Shown here: positions 55,264 through 63,342 of the stretch, piece after piece
How the letters are laid out: each line of letters opens with the position of its first letter
How positions within the stretch are numbered: position 1 is the first letter of the stretch
Assembly (NCBI GenBank): GCA_017306865.1
Contig: JAFKHH010000011.1
Coordinates: forward strand, 248,001-312,000
Source of the DNA: Filimonas sp.
GTDB lineage: Bacteria; Bacteroidota; Bacteroidia; Chitinophagales; Chitinophagaceae
Length of the DNA stretch: 64,000 nt
Direction: 5' to 3'
The notes under the pieces: generated by a model
Database searches by the model: none
The model's input: only the letters and a program-made list of their open reading frames with translations
Told to the model about the DNA's origin: nothing
Translations under genes and position numbers: made by a program

Positions 55264-55397
55264 TTAATTTGAAAATAGAGGCAATTGCTACATTGTTGTA
55301 TGGTTAAATTGTCGGGCTAATAACAATTTGAGCATATAACAATGCAACAGTCTGGCTCCCTTAAAGCCCATTTTCAAATTAGCATATTTTCAAATTC
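55264..55397. repeat. Nested palindromes F outside, B inside (second example)
   Basis: Outer left TTAATTTGAAAATAG (55264-55278), outer right CCATTTTCAAATTAGCATAT with TTTCAAATT (to 55397). Inner left CTACATTGTTGTATGGTTAA with ATTGT (55288-55312) pairs with AACAATTTGAGCATATAACA and ATGCAAC (55322-55348). It fills the divergent recG-trpS gap, with the same nesting order as at 35862-36021. Confidence 0.8.
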
Positions 55398-55427
55398 GCA
55401 CATTCATTCTTCTTATCTTCGCGCCCT

Positions 55428-56426
55428 ATGAGTAAGGAAGTTGTTTTAAGTGGAATACGCCCTACGGGCTTTTTACATTTAGGGAATTATTTTGGTGCTA
55501 TGCGCAACTATGTGCGTATGCAGGATGAATATAACTGTTACTTTTTTGTAGCAGACTGGCATAGCCTTACTACACACCCGGATACAAAAGAGCTGCGCAA
55601 TAGTGTATTGCGTGTAATAGCGGAAAACATAGCCTGCGGCCTTGATCCTGAAAAGGTAGCCTTATATGTGCAGAGCGATGTGCCGGAAATAGCCGAGTTA
55701 TACATGTATTTGAATATGCTGGCGTACAAAGGTGAGTTGGAAAAAACAACCACATTTAAAGAAAAAGTACGCTTGCAACCAGAGAACGTAAACGCAGGTT
55801 TGCTGACGTACCCGGTATTGATGGCGGCAGATATATTGGTGCACCGCGCTGTAAAGGTACCGGTAGGCAAGGACCAGGAGCAACACCTGGAGATGGCCCG
55901 CAATTTTGCGGAGCGTTTTAACCACCGCTATGGTGACGTATTCCCATCGCCACAGGCATTTAATTACGGAACGGAGTTGGTTAAGATCATGAGCCTGGAT
56001 GGTACCGGTAAGATGAGCAAGAGCGAAAACCAGATGGCTACTATTTACCTGGCGGATGATGAGGAACTGGTGCGTAAAAAAATAATGAAAGCAAAAACAG
56101 ATAGCGGCCCTACGGAAGCTAATTCTGTAAAACCGGATTATATTGAAAACCTGTTTACGCTAATGGGACTGGTAAGCACACCGGATGTAATAGAGAAGTT
56201 TAATACAGACTTTAATAATTGTAACATACGCTACGGCGATTTTAAGAAACAACTGGCAGAAGATATGGTGCAATTTCTCAAACCAATAAGGGAAAAATCC
56301 GCCGCGATACAGGAAGATAAGGCGTACCTTGGAAAAATAATCTCAACCGGAGCAGATAAGGCCAGGGCTAACGCCGCTGCGACTTTGAAGGCAGTGAGAG
56401 AGGCAATGGGGCTGAATTATTTATAA
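55428..56426 (+). CDS. trpS: Tryptophan-tRNA ligase
   Basis: 332 residues, the usual length. The class I signature is TGFLHLGNYFGA (near 13-24) in place of HIGH, and GTGKMSKSEN carries KMSKS (near 190-200). It charges tRNA-Trp in the cytosol. TATCTTCG at 55414-55421 ends 6 bases before the ATG, so the mRNA may be leaderless. The next gene follows after a family E palindrome. Confidence 0.96.
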   Translation: MSKEVVLSGIRPTGFLHLGNYFGAMRNYVRMQDEYNCYFFVADWHSLTTHPDTKELRNSVLRVIAENIACGLDPEKVALYVQSDVPEIAELYMYLNMLAYKGELEKTTTFKEKVRLQPENVNAGLLTYPVLMAADILVHRAVKVPVGKDQEQHLEMARNFAERFNHRYGDVFPSPQAFNYGTELVKIMSLDGTGKMSKSENQMATIYLADDEELVRKKIMKAKTDSGPTEANSVKPDYIENLFTLMGLVSTPDVIEKFNTDFNNCNIRYGDFKKQLAEDMVQFLKPIREKSAAIQEDKAYLGKIISTGADKARANAAATLKAVREAMGLNYL

Positions 56427-56490
56427 CGTGAAACGTGAATCGGTAATCGTGAATAAGACGATTAACATTCACGATTGTCGTTTCACGATT
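56427..56490. repeat. Long palindrome, family E
   Basis: CGTGAAACGTGAATCGGTAA then TCGTGAAT (56427-56454) pairs with ATTCACGATTGTCGTTTCAC and G (56467-56487), followed by another ACGATTGACG unit. Arms are tandems of (C)GTGAA(A/T)C. It lies between two plus-strand genes and starts right after the trpS stop. Only one copy is in the window. Confidence 0.75.
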
Positions 56491-56521
56491 GACGAACATT
56501 ATTCACAACAGACTTACATAA

Positions 56522-57157
56522 ATGGCTAAAGCTAAAAAACCGAAGCATATCGCGATTGCTGGAAATATAGGTGCGGGAAAAACGACTTTGACAGAAATGC
56601 TGAGTAAGCATTACCGCTGGATACCACAGTTTGAGGATGTAGATCATAATCCTTACCTGATGGATTTTTATGAAGATATGCCACGCTGGAGCTTCAACCT
56701 GCAGATCTACTTTTTGAATAGCCGTTTGAACCAGCTATTGGAAATACACCGCGGTACTGAAACTGTCATACAAGACAGAACGATCTTTGAAGATGCCAAC
56801 ATTTTTGCGCCTAACCTGCATGAAATGGGGTTGATGAGCAAACGTGACTTTGATAACTATTACGACTTTTTCCAGACGCTTAAAACAATGGTGCAGCCGC
56901 CAGATCTGCTGATCTATCTGAAGGCATCTGTACCTACGCTGGTAGGACAAATACAAAAACGTGGCCGCGAATATGAAGAGAATATCCGTCTTGATTATTT
57001 GAAAAAACTGAATGAGCTGTACACAAAATGGATGGACAGTTACAAAGAAGGACCGGTATTGGTGATAGATGTAGACAAGAACAAGTTTGCAGAGAACGAT
57101 GAAGACTTTGGTGACATCATTGCCAAAATAGATGGAATGCTGTTTGGCTTGTTTTAA
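56522..57157 (+). CDS. Deoxynucleoside kinase
   Basis: 211 residues. The P-loop is GNIGAGKT at 14-21; the DRTIFED motif (near 82-88) supplies the ERS-like catalytic acid/Arg position, and RGREYEENIRLDYL is the lid region. The family phosphorylates deoxyadenosine, deoxyguanosine or deoxycytidine for nucleotide salvage. Specificity cannot be read with confidence. Confidence 0.92.
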   Translation: MAKAKKPKHIAIAGNIGAGKTTLTEMLSKHYRWIPQFEDVDHNPYLMDFYEDMPRWSFNLQIYFLNSRLNQLLEIHRGTETVIQDRTIFEDANIFAPNLHEMGLMSKRDFDNYYDFFQTLKTMVQPPDLLIYLKASVPTLVGQIQKRGREYEENIRLDYLKKLNELYTKWMDSYKEGPVLVIDVDKNKFAENDEDFGDIIAKIDGMLFGLF

Positions 57158-57180
57158 ATAAGAGTAACCTCATTATAGAA

Positions 57181-57210
57181 GCGGGCATTGTTTCAATGCC
57201 CGCTTTTTTA
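57181..57210 (+). terminator. Intrinsic terminator after the deoxynucleoside kinase gene
   Basis: GCGGGCATTG (57181-57190) pairs with CAATGCCCGC (57194-57203) over a TTT loop, followed by TTTTTTATTC. Confidence 0.9.
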
Positions 57211-57290
57211 TTCTTAAAACGTAGCGGTTCTTTAACACAATTGCGTTGTAAACCGGAAGAAGAAACCTTATTTTTATCGATGAGGAATAA

Positions 57291-57884
57291 ATGGAATCAT
57301 TAAACGAGACGAATATGAAAAGACAAGACAGACCTGCACTTATATTAATTGATATTCAAAAAGGATTTGACGATATCGCTTATTGGGGTGGGCATAGAAA
57401 TAACCCGGATGCTGAAACCAATGCTGCAAAGTTATTAGCGTTTTGGCGCAAGCACCAGTTACCGGTTTTTCATGTACAGCATTGTTCTACCAATCCTGCT
57501 TCCAGGCTGGCAGAAGGAAATGTAGGAAATGAATTTAAAGATATAGTAGAGCCGATGCCTGGCGAACATATCATTCGCAAACAAGTAAACAGTGCATTTA
57601 TAGGTACAGACCTGAAGGAGCGCCTGGACAATGAGGGCATTACAGAACTGGTCATTGTAGGCCTTACAACGGACCACTGCGTGTCTACTACTACACGTAT
57701 GGCAGGTAACTTTGGTTTTGAAACATACCTGGTTGCAGATGCGACAGCTACATTTGACAAGGTAGGAGCTGATGGAAAAAAATATGAGGCTGAAATACTA
57801 CATGACACAGCATTGGCAAGCTTGCATGGTGAATTTGGAACCGTTACTTCAACAGAAGAGGTGCTGAAAATTTTAGGCGAATAG
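57291..57884 (+). CDS. Isochorismatase-like cysteine hydrolase
   Basis: 197 residues. The catalytic triad is visible: Asp21 in LILIDIQKGF, a Lys in IIRKQVNSAF (near 97), and Cys130 in GLTTDHCVSTTTRMA. Family members hydrolyse amides such as nicotinamide or ureidoacrylate, or isochorismate; the substrate is not identifiable. A second Met at codon 9 (57315) is an alternative start. It stands alone between two terminators. Confidence 0.9.
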   Translation: MESLNETNMKRQDRPALILIDIQKGFDDIAYWGGHRNNPDAETNAAKLLAFWRKHQLPVFHVQHCSTNPASRLAEGNVGNEFKDIVEPMPGEHIIRKQVNSAFIGTDLKERLDNEGITELVIVGLTTDHCVSTTTRMAGNFGFETYLVADATATFDKVGADGKKYEAEILHDTALASLHGEFGTVTSTEEVLKILGE

Positions 57885-57915
57885 AAAATAGCTGAACTGA
57901 ATATTTTTAAAGAGG

Positions 57916-57944
57916 CCCTGCTTGTAAAGCAGGGTTTCTTTTTT
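57916..57944 (+). terminator. Intrinsic terminator after the cysteine hydrolase gene
   Basis: CCCTGCTT (57916-57923) pairs with AAGCAGGG (57927-57934) over a 3-base loop, followed by TTTCTTTTTTA. The remaining 197 bases before the next gene are AT-rich with no recognised element. Confidence 0.8.
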
Positions 57945-58141
57945 ATACTGATTGATGATCAGTTTATTGTTAGGTATTTTTCTTTCATTAATAGTTAAGA
58001 GTGTAATAACCTGTTTTAGAAAAATGTCCCATCTATATTTTTTTTAATCTATTTGCTCGTTTTGGACATCTTTTTGCAATGAAAGTTGTTTAGTGTTCAT
58101 GCATCATTTATTCGTTAACCTAAAAAACTTATGAGATTAAA

Positions 58142-58654
58142 ATGAAACTAGCTCCTATTGTTGTTTCCGTATTTATTACCGGTACCCTCAGTCTGCAGCA
58201 TGCAGCAGCCAAACTTAAAATACCGATCGGTAACCGGGAAGTACTTCACAAAGTGGCAGATTTGCCAGATACCGAAGATTATCTTATTGAAAAAGGCGAG
58301 TCAGACTCCGGTAAAGTAAAACTGGTAGTTGTAGACAAAAAAAGGTTAGAAAGTAAATACCTTGATCTTGCAACGCTACATGAAGAGTTTAACATCGCAT
58401 GGATTATGCCGCTATGGGTTACAAAAGAGCCGCGCCTCGTTGGTTATAACGCTTCCAATGAAACGTATTATAACCTGACAGATGAACAACTGGATGAAAT
58501 TATAAAGGCAAACAACCTGGATAAAAATAAGCTGCTCGGTCTGGGATTTTATACCCGTTTTGGTGGTAAGCTGGTAGCGTTGCTATTAATCGGCCTGATC
58601 ATCTACGGCGTACTGCCATCCAAAAAGAAAACTGTTGCACCTCAAAGAGTATAA
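58142..58654 (+). CDS. Unknown exported protein with a C-terminal membrane anchor
   Basis: 170 residues. A signal-like N-terminus (VVSVFITGTLSLQHAAA) is followed by a soluble region of about 110 residues with KVKLVVVDKKRLESKYLDLA and EEFNIAWIMPLWVTKEPRLV, then a C-terminal helix (about 143-160, LVALLLIGLIIYGVL) and a basic tail. I do not recognise a family. The layout would leave the soluble part in the periplasm anchored in the inner membrane. The next gene is 20 bases downstream and also has a membrane helix, so they probably act together. Confidence 0.65.
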   Translation: MKLAPIVVSVFITGTLSLQHAAAKLKIPIGNREVLHKVADLPDTEDYLIEKGESDSGKVKLVVVDKKRLESKYLDLATLHEEFNIAWIMPLWVTKEPRLVGYNASNETYYNLTDEQLDEIIKANNLDKNKLLGLGFYTRFGGKLVALLLIGLIIYGVLPSKKKTVAPQRV

Positions 58655-58674
58655 CCAAATTAAAACACTACACT

Positions 58675-59388
58675 ATGTCAATCCAAATAATTGGTATCAT
58701 CGTATTTGTTGTTGTTGTATATGCCGGCATTTTTATCTGGTGGAAGAAGAAACGTAGCCAGACAGATGCTGCTTTTAATAAGCTGGACATGAAACAGGAA
58801 GCAGCTAATGCTGTGAGTTATCAAAACGATTTACTAAGCAATCAATATTCATTTATTAAAAAGCAAATGAATGGTACGCCTATCGATGCATTTACTGTAG
58901 CGCAATTAGAATATGGTGCAAAAGACCAGGCAAAGGATATAGCAAAAGATGCACTAAAAAGCTTCGCCTCGCTTGGTACTGTTAAGTTTCAGACAGTGCA
59001 AACACCAAAATACCTGATCTTAAGCGGAGACGAACTACACCTGCTGGATACAGATACGGATGGAGATATATCAAAGCATCTCATTTTTGATAACACGCGT
59101 TTGCGTAATTCGGTTATTACAGAACGCCCGCTTCCTAAAACAACAATGGGCATGGCTAAGTATGGTAACTATAACCTGAAGTCTTACATCATATCATTAG
59201 AGACGGAAGGGAAGACGGCTAACATTCTTGTGTATAACGGCATTGTGGCAACCGCCGCAACAGGCGTTGCCAGTGCGCTTTCCAATAACACCGACTTACA
59301 GGTAAAACAGTTTGTAACAGGATCTTATTTTCTTAAGAAACTGGGAGAGAAAGTGCCTAACCTGGAAGTGCAAACCTATTTGTCTTAG
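58675..59388 (+). CDS. Unknown protein with an N-terminal membrane anchor
   Basis: 237 residues. One helix (about 3-23, QIIGIIVFVVVVYAGIFIWW) is followed by KKKR, so the body is probably cytosolic. The body has a helical stretch (about 70-100, YGAKDQAKDIAKDALKSFA) and a beta-rich part resembling a PH-like fold (FQTVQTPKYLILSGDELHLL, then MAKYGNYNLKSYIISLE), though that resemblance is weak. No family recognised. It is likely co-transcribed with the preceding gene, giving a pair with domains on opposite faces of the membrane. Confidence 0.65.
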   Translation: MSIQIIGIIVFVVVVYAGIFIWWKKKRSQTDAAFNKLDMKQEAANAVSYQNDLLSNQYSFIKKQMNGTPIDAFTVAQLEYGAKDQAKDIAKDALKSFASLGTVKFQTVQTPKYLILSGDELHLLDTDTDGDISKHLIFDNTRLRNSVITERPLPKTTMGMAKYGNYNLKSYIISLETEGKTANILVYNGIVATAATGVASALSNNTDLQVKQFVTGSYFLKKLGEKVPNLEVQTYLS

Positions 59389-59414
59389 TCTGCAAGGGTA
59401 TATTTAAATTTGAG

Positions 59415-59446
59415 AAGGCCGCTGTACAAGCGGCCTTACTTTTTTA
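59415..59446 (+). terminator. Intrinsic terminator after the unknown membrane pair
   Basis: AAGGCCGCT (59415-59423) pairs with AGCGGCCTT (59429-59437) over a 5-base loop, followed by ACTTTTTTAG. Confidence 0.9.
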
Positions 59447-59523
59447 GAAAACTACTTCCATGTCAATATTTTGAAGCCTAACAATACATTTAGTTTTTTA
59501 GACGTTTTACAAAAAAAATTATT

Positions 59524-60264
59524 ATGAACATACAACTGTTTCCTGCCATTGATGATGTTTTTGCGGTGTTTACTGAAGATTATAAGGCTGTCTTTTTCCC
59601 GCTGCTGACAATAGATCTATCATCAATTGGCAAAGGAGCAGGGAAAGTGCATTTTATTACTGTTTATGGAAATGGTGATCCTGAAATTGTTTATCCGGAT
59701 AACGCTGGGTATAATTTCATACGCTTTAAAAGGATAGGAGATAAATATATATACGAAGGAGATGTAAAAAATATGCCAAAAGCGGATAAAGCGATTGATT
59801 GGTATAAAGATGCGGAAAGGTTGTACCAGGAACATAAAAACTCCGGGGTTGCTTTAGCTGCGCTAAAAGATGTTGAAGGGCCTGTTGATTTTGATTTTGA
59901 CGACTATCTACGAGGAAACATACCAGCAGGGGTTGATCGGGCGCATTATGTAAAAGGCGTGCTAAACTACTGGGTAACACGTGATCAATTTTTTGAAACA
60001 GGAAAATTTATACAGGGGGGTGCTTATACACACAAAGAGAGCAATCACGAAAGAGAAATATATAATAACCTAGATAGCTATGATGATGAATATCGGTTAG
60101 AATACCTGGAAGAATTACTGGCAGAATTGCGGATCAATTTTAATGACCTGCAATTTGTAGGCTCTTTGACAGGGTACAACTATTCAGGAATAGGAGAGGA
60201 TGAAATATCCCTGTTTGTAAATAAAGATGGAAATGAAGTGCTGCAATATTTTTGTTGGGGATAA
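59524..60264 (+). CDS. Unknown cytosolic protein
   Basis: 246 residues, acidic, with no signal peptide or membrane helix. The first 75 residues are beta-rich (VFAVFTEDYKAVFFPLLTID, KVHFITVYGNGDPEIVY), the middle is helical (AIDWYKDAERLYQEHKNSG), and the rest holds DFDFDDYLRGNIP and YDDEYRLEYLEELLAELRIN. No family recognised; it loosely resembles SMI1/KNR4- or DUF1963-like immunity-type proteins in its mix of short strands and acidic segments, but nothing specific supports that. It stands alone after a terminator. Confidence 0.6.
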   Translation: MNIQLFPAIDDVFAVFTEDYKAVFFPLLTIDLSSIGKGAGKVHFITVYGNGDPEIVYPDNAGYNFIRFKRIGDKYIYEGDVKNMPKADKAIDWYKDAERLYQEHKNSGVALAALKDVEGPVDFDFDDYLRGNIPAGVDRAHYVKGVLNYWVTRDQFFETGKFIQGGAYTHKESNHEREIYNNLDSYDDEYRLEYLEELLAELRINFNDLQFVGSLTGYNYSGIGEDEISLFVNKDGNEVLQYFCWG

Positions 60265-60281
60265 AGAACTAGTGCTTTCAA

Positions 60282-60734
60282 TTAATTTCCCTGCCATTTA
60301 TAAAAAATATAATCTGTCAAAATAGGCTCAATGCCAGCTTGCCTGAATGCGGTTGCTATTTGCCCCCTGTGATAAGTGGAGTGATTGATTGCCTGGAAAA
60401 GAATTTCCTGTACGGTATTGGTAAATTGTTTGCCACTGCCTGTCATATAGGTAATTGGCTGCGTTAATTCATAAGTTTCCAACAACTGCATTGAGTAACC
60501 AAAATTCTCTTGCTCTATTTGCGCCATATCATCTACTGCATGAATGTCCCACGAGCCATATAGTACAGGAACTGTTTTTACTTTCGCATTCCATATACGA
60601 TGCACATTCAGTACATGACTCATCAGGCGGATAATAGATTCAATATCCTTCTCTTTATTTTCATTCAATATATCAATGAGTTGTACATTGACATGATGGC
60701 TGTATTTGAATAAATCCTTGAAGAAATTTTTCAT
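60282..60734 (-). CDS. DinB-family protein (copy 3)
   Basis: 150 residues. The DinB helical bundle is indicated by FKYSHHVNVQLIDIL, a His in MSHVLNVHRIWNAKV and the C-terminal NHSTYHRGQIATAFR metal motif. It differs strongly from the tandem pair at 6.5-7.6 kb. The leader contains TTTAAAAACGATTCACATTT, similar to the motif in front of the CoA-transferase genes. The function is unknown. Confidence 0.85.
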   Translation of the reverse strand: MKNFFKDLFKYSHHVNVQLIDILNENKEKDIESIIRLMSHVLNVHRIWNAKVKTVPVLYGSWDIHAVDDMAQIEQENFGYSMQLLETYELTQPITYMTGSGKQFTNTVQEILFQAINHSTYHRGQIATAFRQAGIEPILTDYIFYKWQGN

Positions 60735-60812
60735 AAATGTGAATCGTTTTTAAATGAAACCTGACTGGGTTGGGAAATAAATGTACTCATCGACGATGTA
60801 GGTAATAAGTAG

Positions 60813-60853
60813 AAAAAGAATGGTCCAATTTTTAAAATTGGACCATTCTTTTT
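60813..60853 (-). terminator. Near-perfect 20-bp palindromic terminator after ilvA
   Basis: AAAAAGAATGGTCCAATTTT (60813-60832) is exactly complementary to 60834-60853 with a single central base. It ends 1 base before the ilvA stop codon at 60854 on the minus strand and carries its own T run. The symmetry makes it active in both directions. Confidence 0.85.
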
Positions 60854-62134
60854 CTAAACAAGATAACTAAATAATATATCGTCTTTATTTAGTTCGGTAT
60901 AATTAATATTCCGTTCCTTCATCTTCGCTAACAAAGCTGCATAATCGTCCTTGTTTTGTAGCTCTATGCCCACCAATGCCGGGCCGCTTTCTTTGTTTGT
61001 TTTTTGCATGTACTCAAAGCGCGTAATATCATCAGTCGGGCCGAGTACATAGTTTAAGAACTCACGTAATGCGCCGGGACGTTGTGCAAAGCGTACGAGG
61101 AAGTAATGTTTCAATCCTTCGTACTGCAACGAACGTTCCTTTATCTCCGGCATACGGTCAATGTCGTTGTTGCTGCCACTGACAACACAAACAATATTCT
61201 TGCCCTTGATCTGGTCAGCATAATCATCCAGCGCTGCAATAGATAATGCGCCTGCTGGTTCTACCACAATCGCATCCTCATTGTACAGCTTCAATATAGT
61301 GGAGCATACTTTTCCTTCCGGAACAAGATGCACTTCTGTCAATACTTCTTTGCCAATAGCAAAAGTAAGATCACCAATGCGCTTTACTGCAGCACCGTCT
61401 ACAAAGCGATCTATATCTTCTACTGTTACAGGATGGCCTGCCTGCAATGCGGCTGTCATAGAAGGTGCGCCTTCTGGTTCCAACCCAATGATTTTTGTTT
61501 CAGGTGATACACTTTTAATATACGTGCCAACGCCGGACAGTAATCCGCCGCCGCCTACCGGTACAAAAATGTAATCAATATTCGTCAGCTCTTCATAAAT
61601 TTCAACAGCTACAGTGCCCTGTCCTTCAATAATACGGTAATCATCAAACGGCGGTATAAAGGTCATGTTGTGTTCCACAGTATATTGCTTTGCAGCAATT
61701 GCGCAGTCATCAAACGTGTCGCCTACCAGTTTGATTTCAATAAAATCCTCACCAAACATTTTAGTCTGGTTTACCTTCTGCTTAGGGGTAATGATCGGCA
61801 TGAAAACCACGCCCTTAATGTTCAGTTTTTTACAGCTAAACGCGAAGCCTTGCGCATGGTTGCCCGCACTGGCACATACTACACCGTTTTGCAACTGATC
61901 AGCAGGCAGGCTGCTCATCATGTTATACGCACCGCGTAGTTTGTACGAGCGTACAATCTGCAAGTCTTCTCTCTTCAAAAAAACATTACACTGGTATTTG
62001 CGCGAAAGGTTATGATTGAATTGCAGTGGCGTTCTTGTAACCACCTTCTTCAATCGCTGCGCGGCCTCAATCACCCCTGCCCCTGAAGGGGGATGTAGTG
62101 TAACCTGTTTATGTAAACCAATATTCTTGTCCAT
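60854..62134 (-). CDS. ilvA: Threonine ammonia-lyase
   Basis: 426 residues. It converts threonine to 2-oxobutyrate, the entry to isoleucine synthesis. PLP is bound by Lys65 in VRSYKLRGAYNMM; the GGGGLLSGV loop and VVSGSNNDIDRMPE follow. A single ACT-like regulatory domain (about 340-426, HYFLVRFAQRPGALREFLNY) suggests isoleucine feedback. Residues 14-21 (HPPSGAGV) are encoded by a GC-rich palindromic repeat at 62072-62095, just before the conserved start EAAQRLKKVVTRTPL. Confidence 0.95.
   Translation of the reverse strand: MDKNIGLHKQVTLHPPSGAGVIEAAQRLKKVVTRTPLQFNHNLSRKYQCNVFLKREDLQIVRSYKLRGAYNMMSSLPADQLQNGVVCASAGNHAQGFAFSCKKLNIKGVVFMPIITPKQKVNQTKMFGEDFIEIKLVGDTFDDCAIAAKQYTVEHNMTFIPPFDDYRIIEGQGTVAVEIYEELTNIDYIFVPVGGGGLLSGVGTYIKSVSPETKIIGLEPEGAPSMTAALQAGHPVTVEDIDRFVDGAAVKRIGDLTFAIGKEVLTEVHLVPEGKVCSTILKLYNEDAIVVEPAGALSIAALDDYADQIKGKNIVCVVSGSNNDIDRMPEIKERSLQYEGLKHYFLVRFAQRPGALREFLNYVLGPTDDITRFEYMQKTNKESGPALVGIELQNKDDYAALLAKMKERNINYTELNKDDILFSYLV
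62072..62095. repeat. GC-rich palindromic repeat inside the ilvA coding sequence
   Basis: CACCCCTGCCCCTGAAGGGG then GATG. The core CCCCTGAAGGGG is palindromic. Similar cores lie nearby: CCCTAAAGGG at 62154-62163, CCCGGAAGGG at 62211-62220, and CCCCTTTAGGGG at 62273-62284. It encodes HPPSGAGV in frame on the minus strand. Confidence 0.7.
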
Positions 62135-62149
62135 CTTAAATGCTATATG

Positions 62150-62292
62150 CCAGCCCTAAAGGGAGACATGGTAGAAACCTGTTTATTTAAATCTTAAACA
62201 ATTTCCCAGTCCCGGAAGGGAACCAGGAAATTGTTTAAGATATTCTATTTATAGCAAGAGCCCTCCTTCCTCCCCTTTAGGGGGTGGGGGGA
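62150..62292. repeat. ilvC-ilvA gap: cluster of GC-rich palindromes within a larger hairpin
   Basis: Three more copies of the GC-rich core lie here (62154-62163, 62211-62220, 62270-62292). ATCTTAAACAATTTCC (62191-62206) pairs perfectly with GGAAATTGTTTAAGAT (62226-62241), placing the middle copy at the tip of a 16-bp stem. The last copy directly abuts the ilvC stop codon. The structure lies in the transcript between ilvC and ilvA and might influence ilvA expression. Confidence 0.7.
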
Positions 62293-63342
62293 TTATTTCT
62301 GATTTTCAGGACGCAGACTTCTTACTGTCTTGCCTGCCTGCCACATTTCGCTTTCGCGCAATTCTTTCAGCTCCACTTCCAGCTTCTCGCGGTAGTCAGT
62401 TTTGCTGTTAGAATCGATAGAACGCTGAGACTCTTTGCCTGTAGCAACGCTCTCATACAGTTCTTTAAATACTGGTGCAGTAGCATCACGGAATTTTTTC
62501 CACCAATCCAATGCACCACGCTGCGCTGTAGTAGAGCAGTTTGCATACATCCAGTCCATACCGTTTTCTGCAACCAATGGCATCAAAGACTGAGTCAGTT
62601 CTTCTACTGTTTCGTTGAATGCTTCAGAAGGAGTGTGGCCTTTGTCGCGCAATACCTGATATTGTGCAGCAAAGATACCCTGGATAGCGCCCATCAATGT
62701 ACCACGCTCGCCAGTCAAGTCACTGTACACTTCTTTTTTGAAGTCTGTTTCAAACAGGTAACCGCTACCAACTGCGATACCTAAAGCAACTACTCTTTCT
62801 TTTGCTTTGCCTGTAGCATCCTGGAAAATAGCATAGCTACTGTTCAGGCCACGGCCTTGCAGGAACATTCTGCGAAGAGATGTGCCAGAGCCTTTAGGCG
62901 CTACCAGGAACACGTCTACGTCAGCAGGAGGAACAATGCCAGTCTGCTCGTTGAACGTGATACCAAAGCCATGAGAGAAATACAATGCTTTACCTGCAGT
63001 CAGGTGTTTTTTTACTGTAGGCCACAGTTCTATTTGGGCAGCATCGCTCAACAGGTAGCAGATAATAGTGCCACGTTGTAAAGCTTCTTCAATCTCGAAT
63101 AAAGTTTCGCCAGGAACAAAACCATCAGCTACCGCTTTATCCCATGTTTTAGAATTTTTACGCTGACCAACGATTACATTGATACCATTATCTCTCTGGT
63201 TCAATGCCTGTCCAGGTCCTTGTACGCCGTAACCTATTACAGCTATTGTTTCATTTTTTAAAACTTCCTGCGCTTTGCTGAGTGGGAACTCATCACGAGT
63301 TACAACATTTTCTTCCACTCCGCCAAAATTTAACTTAGCCAT
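62293..63342 (-). CDS. ilvC: Ketol-acid reductoisomerase, class I
   Basis: 349 residues. It isomerises and reduces 2-acetolactate or 2-aceto-2-hydroxybutyrate in valine/isoleucine synthesis. The NADPH Rossmann motif is IGYGVQGPGQALNQ (36-49). The C-terminal knotted domain carries the Mg-binding segment SDLTGERGTLMGAIQGI and ENGMDWMYANCSTTAQRGA. The length is that of the short, class I form. It is upstream of ilvA in the same direction, 158 bases apart; ilvB/N/D are not adjacent. Confidence 0.95.
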   Translation of the reverse strand: MAKLNFGGVEENVVTRDEFPLSKAQEVLKNETIAVIGYGVQGPGQALNQRDNGINVIVGQRKNSKTWDKAVADGFVPGETLFEIEEALQRGTIICYLLSDAAQIELWPTVKKHLTAGKALYFSHGFGITFNEQTGIVPPADVDVFLVAPKGSGTSLRRMFLQGRGLNSSYAIFQDATGKAKERVVALGIAVGSGYLFETDFKKEVYSDLTGERGTLMGAIQGIFAAQYQVLRDKGHTPSEAFNETVEELTQSLMPLVAENGMDWMYANCSTTAQRGALDWWKKFRDATAPVFKELYESVATGKESQRSIDSNSKTDYREKLEVELKELRESEMWQAGKTVRSLRPENQK

